This document shows positions 1-42,627 of a stretch of 64,000 nucleotides of DNA, piece after piece. Origin of the DNA: Chrysomallon squamiferum (taxonomy: Eukaryota > Mollusca > Gastropoda > Neomphalida > Peltospiridae); the NCBI GenBank assembly GCA_012295275.1, contig CM022670.1, positions 12,367,083-12,431,082 of the forward strand, given 5' to 3'. Positions within the stretch are counted from its first letter, which is position 1; each line of letters opens with the position of its first letter. The notes beneath the pieces are model-generated. The model worked only from the letters and a program-made list of their open reading frames with translations. It did no database searches and was not told the DNA's origin. Position numbers and translations under genes: made by a program.

Positions 1-321
1 TTCTGTCTCAAGAAATAATTCTATGGACTGTTTCTTTTAAATCAGTGGTTAAAGTCATTCAATTTAATTTAGAAAAAAAAACAGGAACATTGTCGCACGC
101 AAAGTGATTGAAATGGAGGCAGAAATTGACCTAATAAGGTAAAAACGTGCACAAAGCAACATTTTAAAGTAGAAAAAAAAAAAAAAAACTGTTGTTCAGT
201 AATGTTATACAGTTTGTTATTAACTAAAATAGGCAAAATACTCTTCCTTTATTACATAACAATATTTTATATATAACTATTTTTTTCAAGTAACAGTTAA
301 ACATAAAATCATATACAGAGA

Positions 322-364
<43 letters not shown>

Positions 365-1127
365 ATGAAAAAAGAAGAAGAACCGTAATAATAATAACAG
401 TAATTTACAACAACAACAACAACTGTGGAACATTAAAGAAATCGAAATCCTCGATATATTATACTGAAATAAACACTAAAACGCTAATTCACACAAAAGA
501 CGAAGAAGAACTACAACGAAACACGCAGAGACACTGAAGTACAAAAACTAAATACAAAAATATTTTCAAAATCTTCTTCTTTCCTGCAATCATGCTGCGA
601 TATAATGCATTTTGTTGAAAACTGAAAGATAATACTGTGTTAATACTAAAAGCAGTGGACACAGTTATAATAACATTCACAGCAGTACCAGGTGAAATAA
701 AAGCAAAGACGTGTATCCGGTAATAACGAGTTCATTCTTCAGCCATATAAACAAAGAGGAAACCACGGACGTAGCGATATCCGATTCATTCCGGTATCGT
801 TATAAATAAAAAATAAAATCACGCCTTTGGTAATATTCAATTCATTCCTCTATCATATTGCAATATACCGCACAGTTTGAAGTAACGTGATAAATCAATA
901 TTTTTACTTCTCTAACAGCGATTACGTTCAGACGCGCTATCAGCAGTTATTAACAGAGAAAATAAAGCAACGGGTTTGTGTCATACAAACCAAACTGCTA
1001 TGACATTTCCTGCCACTGAGAGTGCACCGTGATATCGAATACCAAATTTTTATTATTTCATATAACTTATTGCCATTTCTATATAATATATACAAATACA
1101 CAAACACATACTCACACACATACAGAT

Positions 1128-1177
<50 letters not shown>

Positions 1178-1628
1178 GATAAACATTCAGACAGACAGAT
1201 AGATAGACAGATAAATAAATATAATGTTATTTTTCTATTTTGAAGAAAGTATCTAAGGACGGCAGATGAATTTAAAGAACTGTTTATCAAATTATGTTCG
1301 TGATCTTTTGCAATGGCCATTACGCGAATTTCATGACATTTAATAAAAAGCATAATTCTTTTACGAATTCTTTCATCTGAAAAGCGCTTCCATTAGAAAT
1401 TAATGAACCATTTTATCAGTCAAATGTACTCAGTTATCTCAAATATGTGCTAAAAATTCAAAAGATATTTTCTTTTCTATAAAAACTTATAAGAATGATT
1501 TACAGTCAAATTTGCCGAAAAAATCTATCAAAATATGATTAAAGGGGTAAAAAATATTTGAAATTCTTATATAGGAACGTTAGAAAAAAACGTGAAAAAA
1601 AGATAAAACGAAACGATTTTTGATGGTG

Positions 1629-1700
<72 letters not shown>

Positions 1701-2347
1701 CGAGTGAAAGAGAGAGAGAGGGAGAGAGAGAGACAGAGAGAGAATAAGAGAAAGAAAATAAATGACATGTGAAAGAAAAATATTAAGAGATTTGAGAAAG
1801 CTATTTGTTTTAATTTGCTCTGGGATAGGCAGCACTGATTTAATTAGGGAAAATTTTGCATTTATTTAATGAGTTCGAACGCTGTCGACTGCGTAATTCC
1901 CTTTGGAAATTTCGCAATTACGAAAAAGATAACTCATTGTTTGTCGGTTCACTGCAACAATGTTTTTTTTTATTATTATTATTATTTTTTTTTGACACGA
2001 CATTCAAGTTTCAGACAAAGAGAAGAAAGGTTATGATTAGAATATTCTTCGTGTAAGAGAAATCCCATACACTTTCTCTGTAAAGGGGCATTAATAATCT
2101 TCAGTCACAGTACAGATTTTCTAGAAACTAACTGTAATAATTTATAGCTCTATATCAGTCAAGTTAATCACAGTAATTTGTTATTATTTTTGTTATTGTT
2201 TTCATTATTATTATTATTGTAATTTATACTTATTTAAAACATATTTTAATATAATAATTAAAGCCTTTTTAAATAAATTAATATTGGAATTTGCTTTCAT
2301 AAAGTCCATTTTTTTATTTTTCTCATATGGTTCATTATCTATTTTTG

Positions 2348-2405
<58 letters not shown>

Positions 2406-2812
2406 GTAATATTAATAATAATAGTAACAATAATAATATAACAAAAATAATAACAACAACAACAACAATAATAATATTATTATTATTATTAACGAATCCA
2501 TCCAGATGAACAGACAATAACATAAAGATAATTATTTTAATAAACAGTTAAATTGCATCAATATCCATGTTTTTATGTTTTTAATTTTTTAATTTTTTTT
2601 TCTTTTTCTTTTCTCCTTCTTCCACATTTGATATCTGGGCTTATCTCGAATTTAACAAATTAACCCTAACAATTCAAATTACAACAGCAAGGTTATATTA
2701 TGTAAATTTTAATATTTATCATTATCAGACATAATACTGTTGATGAGCCTGGTCTCATTTATTAACTTTTTTTTTTAATTATTATATTTTTTAATTATTT
2801 TTTTTATTTCAG
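1..2812. other. Non-coding, upstream intron of gene A
   Basis: No gene A exon was recognised here, so its signal-peptide and first ATD exons lie further left. The stretch holds (AAAT)n 321..366, (AC)n 1129..1170, (GA)n 1632..1743, and (AAT)n 2349..2404 followed by an (ACA)n/(TTA)n mixture. The rest is AT-rich, unplaced sequence. Confidence 0.75.
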
Positions 2813-22044
<19,232 letters not shown>

Positions 22045-22065
<21 letters not shown>

Positions 22066-22990
22066 CACAGATGAAATAATACTAATACGCATACTGAAGT
22101 TTATCAGATTTGAAACAATAAACACGAATAGTGAAGTCTGCAGGTGTGAAACAGTAAATACACATTCTGAAGTTTGACACAGATGAAATAATACTAATAC
22201 GCATACTGAAGTTTATCAGATTTGAAACAATAAACACGAATACTGAAGTCTGCAGATGTGAAACAGTAAATACGCATTCTGAAGTTTGATAGAGATGAAA
22301 TAATAGTAATACGCATACTGAAGTTTATCAGATTTCAAACGATAAACACGAATACTGAAGTCTGCAGATGTGAAACAGTAAATACGTATTCTGAAGTTTG
22401 ACAGAGATGACATAATAGTAGCATACACACAGACGTTTATAAGATGTGAAACAATAAATACGAATACTGAAATCTGACTGATGTGAGACGATATATATAT
22501 ACAAACTGAAATCTGACATAAGTGAAACAACACTAATAGGCGTCAGAACTTTGAAATGTGACCATATTAATGCGCATATTCAAGTTTGAAAGATATGAAA
22601 CATGAGTACAAATGCAGAAATTAACAAAGGCAGAAGAGAAATGAAGATATTAATGACTGACTCAAGTGAAACGTTACTAACATGCATACTGATGTTTGAC
22701 AGAAGTGAAATAATACTAATGTGCATTCTTGAATTTGGCGGATTCAAAAAAACAATATTACCCTGTCGCATACTGAATATTTATATATCTGAAACAATGG
22801 TAATAAAAATGGTGAACTTTGGTAAGTGAAACAGTACTAATGAGCATACTGAAATATATAAAACAGTAAAAATACGCATACTGAACGTTGACATAAATAT
22901 ATAAAAGTCTTAATACGCATATTGCAGATTTAACACGTGAACGAAAACGAATACGAAAGCTGAAATTAAACAGATATAAAATAATTCTGA
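22045..22990 (+). repeat. Minisatellite starting in the last codons of gene A
   Basis: Units of about 34-40 nt, typified by ATACGCATACTGAAGTTTG then A-rich sequence ending GTGAAACAATAAT. Three different units form a higher-order repeat of 112 nt, clearest at 22050..22385 (three rounds); it decays gradually to about 22990. The first unit includes the last six codons and TGA of gene A. Open frames across it on the minus strand only reflect the repeat. Confidence 0.85.
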
Positions 22991-25900
22991 TATACGTGAC
23001 TCAGGTAAGTGCTGACTGATGTGAAATAGATTTAAAATAACTGAAAACATTATAAAAATGTCAAATGCTCATAATTCAAAATTTTGATGAAAGTTTACAA
23101 AAGAAAAATCTCACATTGCTACTCTAAATGTTTCCTATATATATAAATATGTCTCATTAAACAGTTTAACTTAGAAACATTCTAACTTATGGTATTAGTC
23201 TGAAAATGGATCAACATGAAGAATAGAACATTGTACGGTCGGATATATTCTTTAACAATAAAGTGCACTAATTATATATGTATCAAACTGAATTTAGATA
23301 TATGTAAAGTTAAATCGAATAGAAAAATATGACAGACATACTGAATTTACAAATTCAAATTTGGCCTGTACCAGTTTTACTGAAATTTCAGAAAAAAGTT
23401 AGAATAAGTCGAATTTACATAACTTTTAATTTTGCATGATTAATACGCATGCTGATTAATTGTAACTCAAATATTATGGAAGGAAAATAGGATAAGTTGC
23501 AAAACAAAAATTACATCTATTATTTAATTTCAAGATGAATTTAGAGGGAACAAAATGTTATTCAAATGAAGCAAAATTAGAATAAATGGAAACGATAGTT
23601 TCAAATCATTTGTTTCTTGCAGTATGCTTTCATTTCCCAAATACCAGCAAATATCTGCACCGAATTTAGATACCGTTCGGCTCTAAGCCCTTCGTTGATA
23701 AATGTTAATAGTCAATACGAATACGTAAAACAAAAATAAATGAAATCATTAGAGGCCCCTTCAGACTGTAAAGGCACAAACTGCAGCTTCTTTAGCGTAT
23801 GGAAGTGATATAAAAATTGTACATATAAAATGTGATTGATTAAATCTTTTATCTTTTATTCATAAATATATTTTTAATAAAACTGTCCTAAATGATCTCT
23901 TTTCTGACAGCATTATTTAATAAAGTCTTGAAACGACTTCAGTGAATATTTTAAACAAGATATCGCTTGTTACTGACAAAACCGTTCTACTATATCCCAT
24001 CTGTATGTATTTTCCGTCATGTTCGTCTTGATGAATTCACTGTTACTGTAGTATCTGTACACAGCAAATGCTGTCATATAATAAAACCCACGAAGCTTGT
24101 TAGTGTTTGAAACTTCAAAGTATACGCTGAATGGTCGTTTTAAATAATTCTCATAGACCTATGTATGTTCAGAAAATCTGTCATCTTTCTAATGTGTTAT
24201 ATAGTTTCACTTTTATGTTAGCCTTAATATTTAGTAAAGAGATATAATATTTTGTTGTCCTTTCTTAAATTACTTTTCACATGTTCTAACGACTGGTTTG
24301 AGGAAAGGCTAAGACCTTTTGGCTACACTTCAAGTAAATATTGTATTGTTTAAATCTGAAACAAAATATAAAGAGTTATTTCCCTCGTCTCAGTCTTTTT
24401 ATAATTTATTTTCTTACCTGCCATTATTGATTGTAAAGTCTTCACAAAACCAAAACCAAAGACTAACACAAACGAATTCCATTTACTATAACGATCTCTG
24501 ATTCTCTTTTCCTATAATCATAACCTGTTCTTCCATTCCATTTTTTTTATTCATTCATTCCTTTCATAACATGTCAAAAATTAATTAAACATTTTATTCA
24601 TTCTTGGTTAGTATCACCAAAGAAGCCACGTGGACATTATATCTGTTTTTCCTTCAGTGTGAAAGTATATACATTAAATTTAAAACGTACCTTCTATTAA
24701 AAGTATTAATATGCAATACACTATGAACTAGCTTGGAGAAACCAAAGTACTGTTAAACTAATTCTATTTACCTGCAGGCGTATCTCTCTTCTAACATACA
24801 AAGTAATTATCATCACCTAATAACATTAAATTATATTTAAAAAAATATATATATTAATATTGTTCAAGACTCTATACATGTGTATTCGCTGTATACTGCA
24901 GTTTATAATTATATGCATTACCAAGATGAATTCTTGTTATTCCATGTTACATGAATTAAAGAATGTAATGATGTCTTATTTCATGTACTGACTAGTTATG
25001 AGAGATGTATGTAAGTGACTAGAAAACACTATTGCATATTGTACAGTACACATCACAGTTTACCTCTGTCGTTTAATAGTTGTTTTAATTACATTTTCTA
25101 AAATGTTTGTATATATGTTTATGTGTAACCAAACATTATTTCCTTGTTGTGACTTATAAAACATAATAAAACTCGGTCTCACAGAAAAATTTATTGCAGC
25201 ACAAAATAAAATTTCATGCTCAGACTAGACTAACAGTGTTTTATGGATTTTGTTACATTAAATGATGATGGATATACCGTTATTATTAAGTGTAATGGGG
25301 ATAAAGCAGTTAATTGTTCATTTTTCTTTCTTTTCATTTTTATATTTTGTATCTAAATAGAAATGCAAGATTATAGCAAGATTAATAAGTAGATTATCAC
25401 AATATTTGCAATCAAATTATTCTAAATTCTTGGTTTCCTCTCATTTTTTTTTTTTTTTCATCACTTTTACATTCACTCGATGTTTTAAAACGATTTTAAT
25501 TTCAAATATATGTGGAAATATAATATTTAAATTCTTTTAAAATCAATTTCTGTTCTGTTTTAAGATCTAAAACCTTTTTTGATTCAGGAAAAAAGTATCA
25601 TTGTTAAATCTCAATAAATAGTTTACTACAAAAGGCTGTGTATAATTTAAAAACCTTAATATCTTTGTAATGAAGAAATAATGTTTTAAAAACTGATTTT
25701 ATAACGTCTAGAACATTATAGGCCTACTTAATCTGATAGAACGTAATTACTGTGTCTATAAATGTAGAAACGAAATTTGTAAATGTTTAGTATTGGAATC
25801 TTTACGAATGTAAAAAGGGTGTTTTTATTTAGTTTCACATTTTCCATTACATATCATGTCATTTTTGATGTTTATACTGTGTTAACTTGTTTTGGAAATG

Positions 25901-27351
25901 TCAGTATGTCATTGATTACCTCGGGTCATGCTTGCATCTTGGATAATTTACATAATGTAAATACGTATTGTCACATATAATGAATTGTTTGTAATAAAAT
26001 AATGTTTGAGCTATCACTATGTTCTGTTTTGGTCGTATTCATAAGACAATACTCACTCTTATCTCATAAAGTTTTATTGAAAAGCTTTGTTTATTTTCAA
26101 TCATATATGTCATAACAAACGTGATTGCCGCGGTTTACTGAACTGTTGAAATAATTCAAAATCGTTTTCCAAACTGAATCATTGCTGATCACTGTTTCAT
26201 TCTGAATTCCATACTGTGACATTGTTTTAATGTTGATAAAGCATGGTCTATTTAAGACAGCGATATAAGACTGAGAAAAAATAAAAATAAAATAAACGGA
26301 TAACTGAAGGACATTATCGTGATATCAGTGTGGTTGGTCACACAGACCGCTGTCCACTGAAAAGGACTGTCTATTGCTTTTGACTGATAGCAGTTTCAAA
26401 GAGTTTCCAATATTTTTCGTCGAAGATCCACTGCAAACGGTAGTTTTGTGTTGTTGCTTTCTTGAATCACAATGCATCAACCAAGATTATCATCTGTTCT
26501 GTCTTCATGTCATTTTCTCGAATTCTTTACATAGACATGATTCTTGTTTAAGCATTCTTATGGTATGAGGTTATCTATTTTCCTTTTCTGTTTCCTTGGA
26601 ATTTTGATATAGAGTCGACGATTCACGTGGGTCATAATTTAGCGAACTTCTTGAAGACGTTGCATATAGACTATTATTTAAAAACATCTGACAATTTCCA
26701 TCCAGAGTTTTAAATTTTGATATCAGCACCTTGTAATGCCATCAGGTTTACAGTCGTAGATAACGCTTTTTATTGTTGATCAGAAACAAAACAACCCGAA
26801 TTTGCGTCAAATGTCTGTTGAATGTTCGAAAACGTATCTATGTTATTTATCCACATATTGTTGTCTTCTTTAATGTGTTAGATGCGCGTATCATCAGTGC
26901 TATGTAAACCACGAATGTACTGTTCTGTAATTGTAGATCAATCTCTCAGTTTTAAATTATTTTTTATCCACATTGTAATTAGTCTTTTAATAGAAGTAAT
27001 ATACGAAAGACTTACTTATTTAAAACTGAAGTCTTCTTCTCATCAGTGTGTAAGTAACATAATATTACATTACAAGTGATCTTATTCATACATGACATTT
27101 GTTTGTCTGTATGTGTGATCCTTCAATTATTTCCTTTTTATACCGTTGTAAAATGCTTAATAAATCTAGTAGAATGATAATACAAGACACAGCATCCTAA
27201 TGCGAGTGGCAGAGAACAGGTTTTCTACTGTTATATCTTGTAGATACCAGTACGTTGTGGCAAGTATAATAATAATAACCACATATTAAGTTAGTTCTTC
27301 GTGCCTGTCATAGCGAACATATATTATAGTACTAGTGTAACAGAGTATTCA
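22066..27351. other. Tail-to-tail region between genes A and B
   Basis: After the minisatellite the sequence is unique, AT-rich and unusually poor in microsatellites up to about 27240, so it may include long 3' UTRs of either gene. Candidate plus-strand poly(A) signals include AATAAA at about 25165 and 25993, but many exist by chance. No LBD or membrane exon of gene B was found on the minus strand. Confidence 0.55.
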
Positions 27352-35220
<7,869 letters not shown>

Positions 35221-36162
35221 CAAAGACAGAGTGTACATAATTTACTTTAACGCCGATTATTAGCGGAACATTATTGAAAAAATATATAAAAATGGCGTAA
35301 ACAGTAATAGAGCGGTGTCTGCAGGAAGTGGTCTTAAGGGCATGCGCAGATACTGTCTGGGTCACAGAAATGGCAGAAGATGGTATTGATTTTTCGTACT
35401 AAGACCATTTGAAGATTGCAAGCCGTGATGTTTAGTATTTTGGGACCATGTATAATAGCAGGGACACTTTGATCGTGCAGAACGCTGGAGTACGAAACCA
35501 AGCTATTAATTCAGAGGTTTACATTTAAGAGTAGCACCAGCAGGCGTTCAAGCCTCTTAAACTTCGTGTTCTTCAATTAAACTGACAGAACGAATCAACG
35601 CAGAGAAACAATATTTGCGTTGCATGTCTTTGTGAATGCAGCGATGTAAAATTAATTAAATATTCTTTGCATTGCTGTATCAGATAACCGAAGAACAAAT
35701 GAAATTTGCTTAATAACAGAACTCCGTTAGGAAGCTTGTGGCTTCCAACATGACGCCCCTTCTCTGCCCACACGTTGTTTTTTTAACACGCGGTCCTGTG
35801 CGTTTGTTACTTCTCGAGTGTTCGAAATTCGTGCAAAATCACTTAAGATGATTACAATAGGGAAAAAAGATAACGTGCTTAAAGACTAAACTTTTTAGAA
35901 CGAAACTGAACTTTTTAAAACAGTGTAAATCCAGGATATGCAGAAACGATGATGAAAATTATCATTGAAAACCTTTCAGTCTGTATTTATATTTATTTTT
36001 TATTTTTTTTTAATTCGGACCGAAATGGATGCAAGAAAGAATAAAAGAGGAATAGATAGTGTAACAAACATTTAATCTCGCTGTTAGACGAATAAAGAGC
36101 TTCATATGCTGCCATCTACCTACCCTCCACTTACATACAAATATACAAACGCACACAAACAT

Positions 36163-36220
<58 letters not shown>

Positions 36221-37146
36221 TACACACACACATACACATAGACACACACACACATACATACATACATACATGCATACATGCATGCATACACACATACACA
36301 CATACATACATACATGCATACATACATACATTCACACACATACATATTCATACATACACACAAAGGTATAGCTGCAGGCAGAAGAAGTCAGAATGATGAA
36401 TGATTTGACAAATGGCAAAAAAAAAAAAAAAAACATACTAACGGACAGAAGCTAAAAAAAAAAAAAAAAAAAAAAAAACTGATAAAAGTTAGATTAACAT
36501 AAGAAAACGGAACACACGTAATGTCCGTTTTCAACACTCAGATAATTATTTGTCCCACAACTGTCCGACGCTGCTCAGCACTCTGAATTATCTCCCGCCT
36601 CCCGACAAATATGAAATATTAATGTGACGCTTAAATTGGCAAAAATCAAGACGTGTATCAAATAACAGGAGAGTTTTTTTTTTTTTTTTTTTTTTCAACA
36701 TGTGACAGTAAGACTATATTATGTTAGGCCCCGATCCACTGTGTAATTATTTTTAAGCATCGTGGTAGCATGGGACATCCTAACCTCAGACATTTTTTAT
36801 TTTCTATTTTTTTTTTTTTTTTATATAATCAAATAATTTAGTTATTGTCGGTGTTTGATATCACGTGGCGAGAGAAGAATACTTTGTGGAGGACATCAAG
36901 AGAGAGTATAATTTATTTACGTATTAATTATGAATGATAGTTTTTTTTATTAGCTGGCGGTCTTGTATCGGATTTTTTATTGGTCATAGGCAGTGCTGTG
37001 GTTACTGGATTTTGGAAAAAAAGATGGGGAATTTTGTTTTCGAATCAGTAATCAAGTATAAAGCCGATGTGAACAAAAACTGTTAACAATTATAGTAGGT
37101 TGATCTTCGAATTCTGAAAATAAGTGATGCGGAGAGAAAGAGGGAG

Positions 37147-37395
<249 letters not shown>

Positions 37396-37742
37396 ATGGG
37401 AAGACTATATTGTGCTGTTATGACCTGATAAAAAAGATTTCCTGTAGAGGAATAGCTTTGTAACGTTCCATTACTTAGATAAAATAGTGACCCATTGAGA
37501 CTTGTGTCCGTTTACTTTATACCGTGGAGAGTCATTCTCGTCTCCATCAATTACAAGAGAGGAAATTTGCTGTTGTCACTCTATTTGATTCCATTACAGA
37601 TCACCAGCAGAGAATATCGCGTTAAATACACAGTCCCACCTGCAGAGTAGCACTTACCATACACTTTAATTATCAGAGATTTGATAGACAGTTTGAACAT
37701 TAATAAAAATGTATTATTATTACTACTTACTACTACTACTAC

Positions 37743-37778
<36 letters not shown>

Positions 37779-37828
37779 AATGAACAGAAATTAAATAAGT
37801 AAGTACAAGCGATATATTCAAAGAACGT

Positions 37829-37867
<39 letters not shown>

Positions 37868-38502
37868 CAGCAAAACACTTTCACACACATAAACTCACAC
37901 CAACATAATATACAGTGTTTGAATGTGCGTTGCATTTAAACTCATACCACATTATAAGTTGCATGTTTGTGTGTGTTGTGTCTGTCTGTCTGTGTCCGTC
38001 TGTTTCTCTCCATGTCTGTCTCTGTGTTCCCAAAATAATCTAGATACACGAATACACACATAATATCTGTACTTTAATATCAGCATAGTGCAGTCAACTT
38101 ACAACAGAAGATAATCTCAAAACTCAGATAAAAGCTTTCTGTATAACATTTCTGATAGTCGTGTTCCCTCGTCGACAAACGTGTAGTTTATTAACAGCAG
38201 AGAAACGTTTCAATGTATTCATAGCGTGTAATTTACACTTCAGAGAGGCGATCTCTTTAACCCTGTCCTTAGATCAGATACGCTGTGTACGTTCCAGTTC
38301 TATCTTTCCAGATTAAAACAGCAAATGTGACCACTTCTCCCGAATGCATACGAAGTTGCTGTTAATGTTCATCTGTGAAATCTCTCCGATTTGCTCTTTA
38401 GTGTAATTGTGAAGTTTTGTTGTTGTGGCTGTTGTTGATCTTGCAGCTTTTATTGTTATTACTATTACTTTTACTTATTATTATTATTATTATTATTATT
38501 AT

Positions 38503-38543
<41 letters not shown>

Positions 38544-41403
38544 TTGTTGTTGTTGTTGTTGTTATTATTATTATTATTATTATCCGCTTCAAGGGTTATT
38601 TTTCTGCTATACATTAAAAACAACAGCATTAACAATTATAATAATAATAAGAAAAAGAAGAAGAAAAAGAAGAAGAAACAAAAATAAATAAATACGAATC
38701 ATTTGTAAAAAGCAACGATTCTTTTATTATATCTTCATACATTTTCCTAGAAAGAAAAACTTCTACAACGGTCTTTGACTTGAGTTCTTTGCCTAAGCTG
38801 AGAAACAACTTAATCTGAAAACCAAGAATGATTAATCCTATAACATATCATACTCCAGACGAGGTTAAATGCGAAATTATACAAGGTCGTGTAAAAGAAA
38901 AATCAGTATGTTAGATTTCTCATATGATCATAGATTGTCTAAATTAATGATTTCAAGTACATTCATAACAGAATCTTGATGTAGTCGATTACCGAACAGT
39001 CTGATCTATATCGTGTCAATCATTTTTATGATAATTTTGTTCAGCAGTGCTTGATATACTTCGCTGATAGAGAATGCGATATCGGATCTCTTTCTCTCAT
39101 GTACAAAGCTAACACTGCTGTCTTAAATTAACATTGCCTTACCAGATTTATGTTACCGTATCAGAAAGGCGAATCAAACTGGCTGACAAATACTATGACA
39201 AATAACGATTTATTTTCTTTAAAGAAGATGATTTATTTTTCAGACAAGCGCAAAGGTGATTCTTTCAAAGAAGAAAAGAACGTTTGACCTTCAGTGAGAG
39301 ACCTTGGCTATCGCAAGGTGCAAATAAAAAACAAAACAAAAACACAAATCTGCTCGAGACTTGTTATAATTTGTTTCATTCTTTCATTCATTTATCTTTC
39401 ATTTTGTAGACTGAAATTAGGATAGCTTTTGACTAAAGAAGTGCCATCTTTAGAATTAAAGATAAATGCCATACTGATTTATCATTTCTTCTTCTTCTTG
39501 TTTTAATTTACAAAATTTAGAATAATTAATGTAACCTTTTTCAGAAAAATTTTGTTTTCATAAAGATTAACTTATTGCACACTCACACACACACACACAC
39601 ACACATACACACACACACACTTACACACAGAGAGATACACACACATAGACAGAAACAAACGTTGAAATATATATTTAACACGCACGTATGATTAAATTAC
39701 ATACTACAACATATTAATAAACTCTTTCACTTTAAAAAACGAAAAAAAAAAAAAAAAGTTTATTCCATTCTGTATTTCAGTGATTTCGCTTAAAAACATG
39801 TATATCTATGTTATCTATATTATTACTGTTGTGTTCATGAACGATAAAATTAAAAGAGGCAGAGAAAAGTGATTTACACAAAGAATCGGGTTTTATGAAA
39901 AATCGATGTATCTTGGTAGCTTCTGGAATGAAGTATAAATAATATATTGAAATTCAAGTACAATGGTCATTTCTTTGTAAATTAACCATTTCTTTCTGTA
40001 ATTAACTCTTCTTTTTTAATTACACTAAATTTATTTTTATTCACCTATAATTTTGGAATATTTTTCTTTTTCTTTTCTTTTCTTTTGTCGTAGACGTGAA
40101 GGATATTGTTTCAGTTTCTAAAATAATTTCAGTTTTGCTTAATAATGTTCTTCATAATTTATTTGTTCCTATTGAGTTTGTCCGAATAATTGTTTAATTT
40201 AATTGTTTCCTTAACCAATATCATTTGCTAGTAATTCAGTTTAAATGATAAAGGAAATGTATATAGATACATGGAGGATTTTATTTTCAAAGCCTCTTTG
40301 CAGTGGTTATGTAATGACCTATTTATTCAGGGGCAGGAGCTGCATGATAAATAAATAAATACATCTAGTAGTGAATAAAAAAGTAAAAAACAAATAACAG
40401 TAATGAATAAATGAGCGAACGAACATATCAATGAAAGAATAAATAAAAAAACAATGAAGAAGAGGATGTGATTATTTAAACGAAATGACGATGATGTTGA
40501 TTATAATAATAACGATGATGGGACGATAATGATGTAACTAAATCAGATTAAAACATGAGAGCAAGAAAAAAGAAAATTAAAGAAGAATGAAACGATGAGG
40601 CGAAAGAAGAAAAATGATGAATTATTCAGAAGTAACAGTGGCGTACCATTTCCGGCTTTCATTCCAGATGTTAACGAAATGAGGATTTTTGGTAGACGAG
40701 TCTTCTCTATAAGACTCACAGCCACGTTAATTACATTTCTTCAGCTTTAAGTTACATTGAAAAAACCACCTGTTCAGTGTACGGTCCATCGGATAGGAAA
40801 TACAATAACGTTCCATCATAGTCTTACCTACGGTATTGTCTGGGTCAAACAGTCTTGGCATGTTGTTTCACCAACGGACCTCGTGGCAAATGGCTTAAAT
40901 GGTACAAGCTCTGGCTTATGTATATGTCATCGTTTGTGTTTCAAGAACACTGCCCACTCGTAAAACTCTCATACTGGGGGACATGGTTATAGTTTCTGTC
41001 CTAAAGCAACTTTCAAACGAGTGATATTTAAGAAGGCCTTGACCGTATAATATTCTTTTCTGTATATTGGAAGGTGCACGTATAACGTATTTTGATGTTA
41101 ACGCAAAATATGATGTTTTTTTTTTTCTTTTCAAGCTTTGGAAAGAACTCATCTCAAAATAGATGATATCCAAAGGACATTTACAGTGAAATGAGTCAGT
41201 GTGTTTTGATTACGTCAATAAATTACAAAATAGTCATTCTCACAGGCATCCATCCATCAATTTGTCTAAATTACTGCACATAATTAAACAAAACACACAT
41301 GCACACACAAAAATATCTAAATGACAGAAAAATATATTTAAAAAAAATGAAATCAGTTATTTGATATTTTAAAGAATTTTATCTTAAGACGTAATCATTT
41401 AAG

Positions 41404-41493
41404 ATTATTGTCGTCGTTCAATGAATTTAAAGGTCAAATACATATTTTTTTATATTTTTTTAACCTTTACGACTATTGAATGACGACAATAAT
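41404..41493. repeat. Imperfect hairpin upstream of gene C
   Basis: Arms 41404..41434 and 41463..41493 are inverted copies (25 of 31 positions pair), for example ATTATTGTCGTCGTTCAAT against ATTGAATGACGACAATAAT, separated by a 28-nt AT-rich loop. It could be a remnant of a small inverted-repeat element or a transcribed hairpin. Confidence 0.65.
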
Positions 41494-42545
41494 TACTCTA
41501 GAAATACGTAGAAGCCACGGTGAAATGGAAGAAAAACGTTAAAAAAGATAGAAAGAAAAAAAAAAAAACATGATGAAATTTCTCGATTTGGCGTTCACTG
41601 AATGAAAAAAAAAAGTTTTCTTTCTAAGGCAAGAACTGTTCTTCTTAATCACCTCTGTCTCTTGAAGAAACCTAAACAAGCCAGTCTCGCTATTAAAGAA
41701 GCTTCATAAAGCTTTGCAAGCATTCCGTGGAAATCACACAGTTTCCTTTTGCTTTCAAATAGAATTACGCGAACCATTGGCGACGCTTTCCTATGCTACA
41801 TCACGGTTGAATAAAATGTGAGATTTTTCCAATTGCATGCCATCTTTTTGGACAATCATTGAAAAGAGAAGCACTTGATGAGTGGCTGAAGAACTATCAG
41901 GTCGAATATAAGTTTGAACAAGCTTGCTCATCGATTGGTTTGGTCTGCTAAATGTTTAACCCGAGGCCTAACACTTAAAACGTGAGTGGTAACATGTCTT
42001 TCAAATATTGTCAATCAATACAAGAATGAAAAAGGAGCATTTTACCAAAATTAACTTTATGACTGAATACGAAAACCGTGTAATTTTTCCAATCGTCCTA
42101 CTGGCGCTGGTAAATTGCGGGAATCTTATTCGCCAACGAAGCGAGAAATCGTTTGTTTAATCTTTCATGAGGTGGTACTTTCCAGCTCGTCTTACCTACG
42201 GAACCGGTCTTCACCGGGAAATGCAATTTATTCTGCATTCTGTTATTTGATTAAAGCGTGAAGCTCGCTTCGATATGCTTGTTGATAGCTGCGAACGTAC
42301 TCAGAAGTGACGGCTAGATGAGAGCGATACTTACGGTCGACAATTGGCCGTCATGTTATTTTGGCAGCACACGATTCTTGGACCCAAATTTAATTTTCAC
42401 AGAACGGTTGCAGAATCCGACAGAGTGCCAGTTTTGCTTATTGAAAGCTAGCACACAACTGCTCGTTTCGTTGTTTTAACAAGTCATGAAGTAATTTCAC
42501 AGCAATCTGTGCGGACGAGCTTGGTGAACTACTGCTAAGTTAAAG

Positions 42546-42627
42546 ATGTGTTCGTGGATCTTGCGCTCTGTTTTAATGATAGGTTTGGTTTCCCTTACCG
42601 GAACGTCATTCCAACGAGTACCTATAG
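42546..42627 (+). CDS. Gene C exon 1: start codon and signal peptide
   Basis: The ATG at 42546 opens MCSWILRSVLMIGLVSL, a hydrophobic signal sequence, then TGTSFQRVPIG, the first ATD strand. The donor is TATAG|GTAAGT, leaving one base of Gly, as in gene B exon 1. An internal ATG (MIGLVSL) would shorten the signal and is less likely. Confidence 0.8.

Noticed and set aside
61-130. Possible exon (VARKVIEMEAEIDLIR followed by GTAAAA)
   Set aside because: No clear acceptor, and it does not resemble the first ATD exon of genes B or C.
22216-22533. 105-codon open frame on the minus strand
   Set aside because: It is the terminal minisatellite read backwards; its repeats are those of the DNA array and there is no independent coding evidence.
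37743-38583. Triplet arrays as poly-amino-acid coding regions
   Set aside because: Simple (TTA)n/(AGT)n repeats; homopolymeric translations in every frame.
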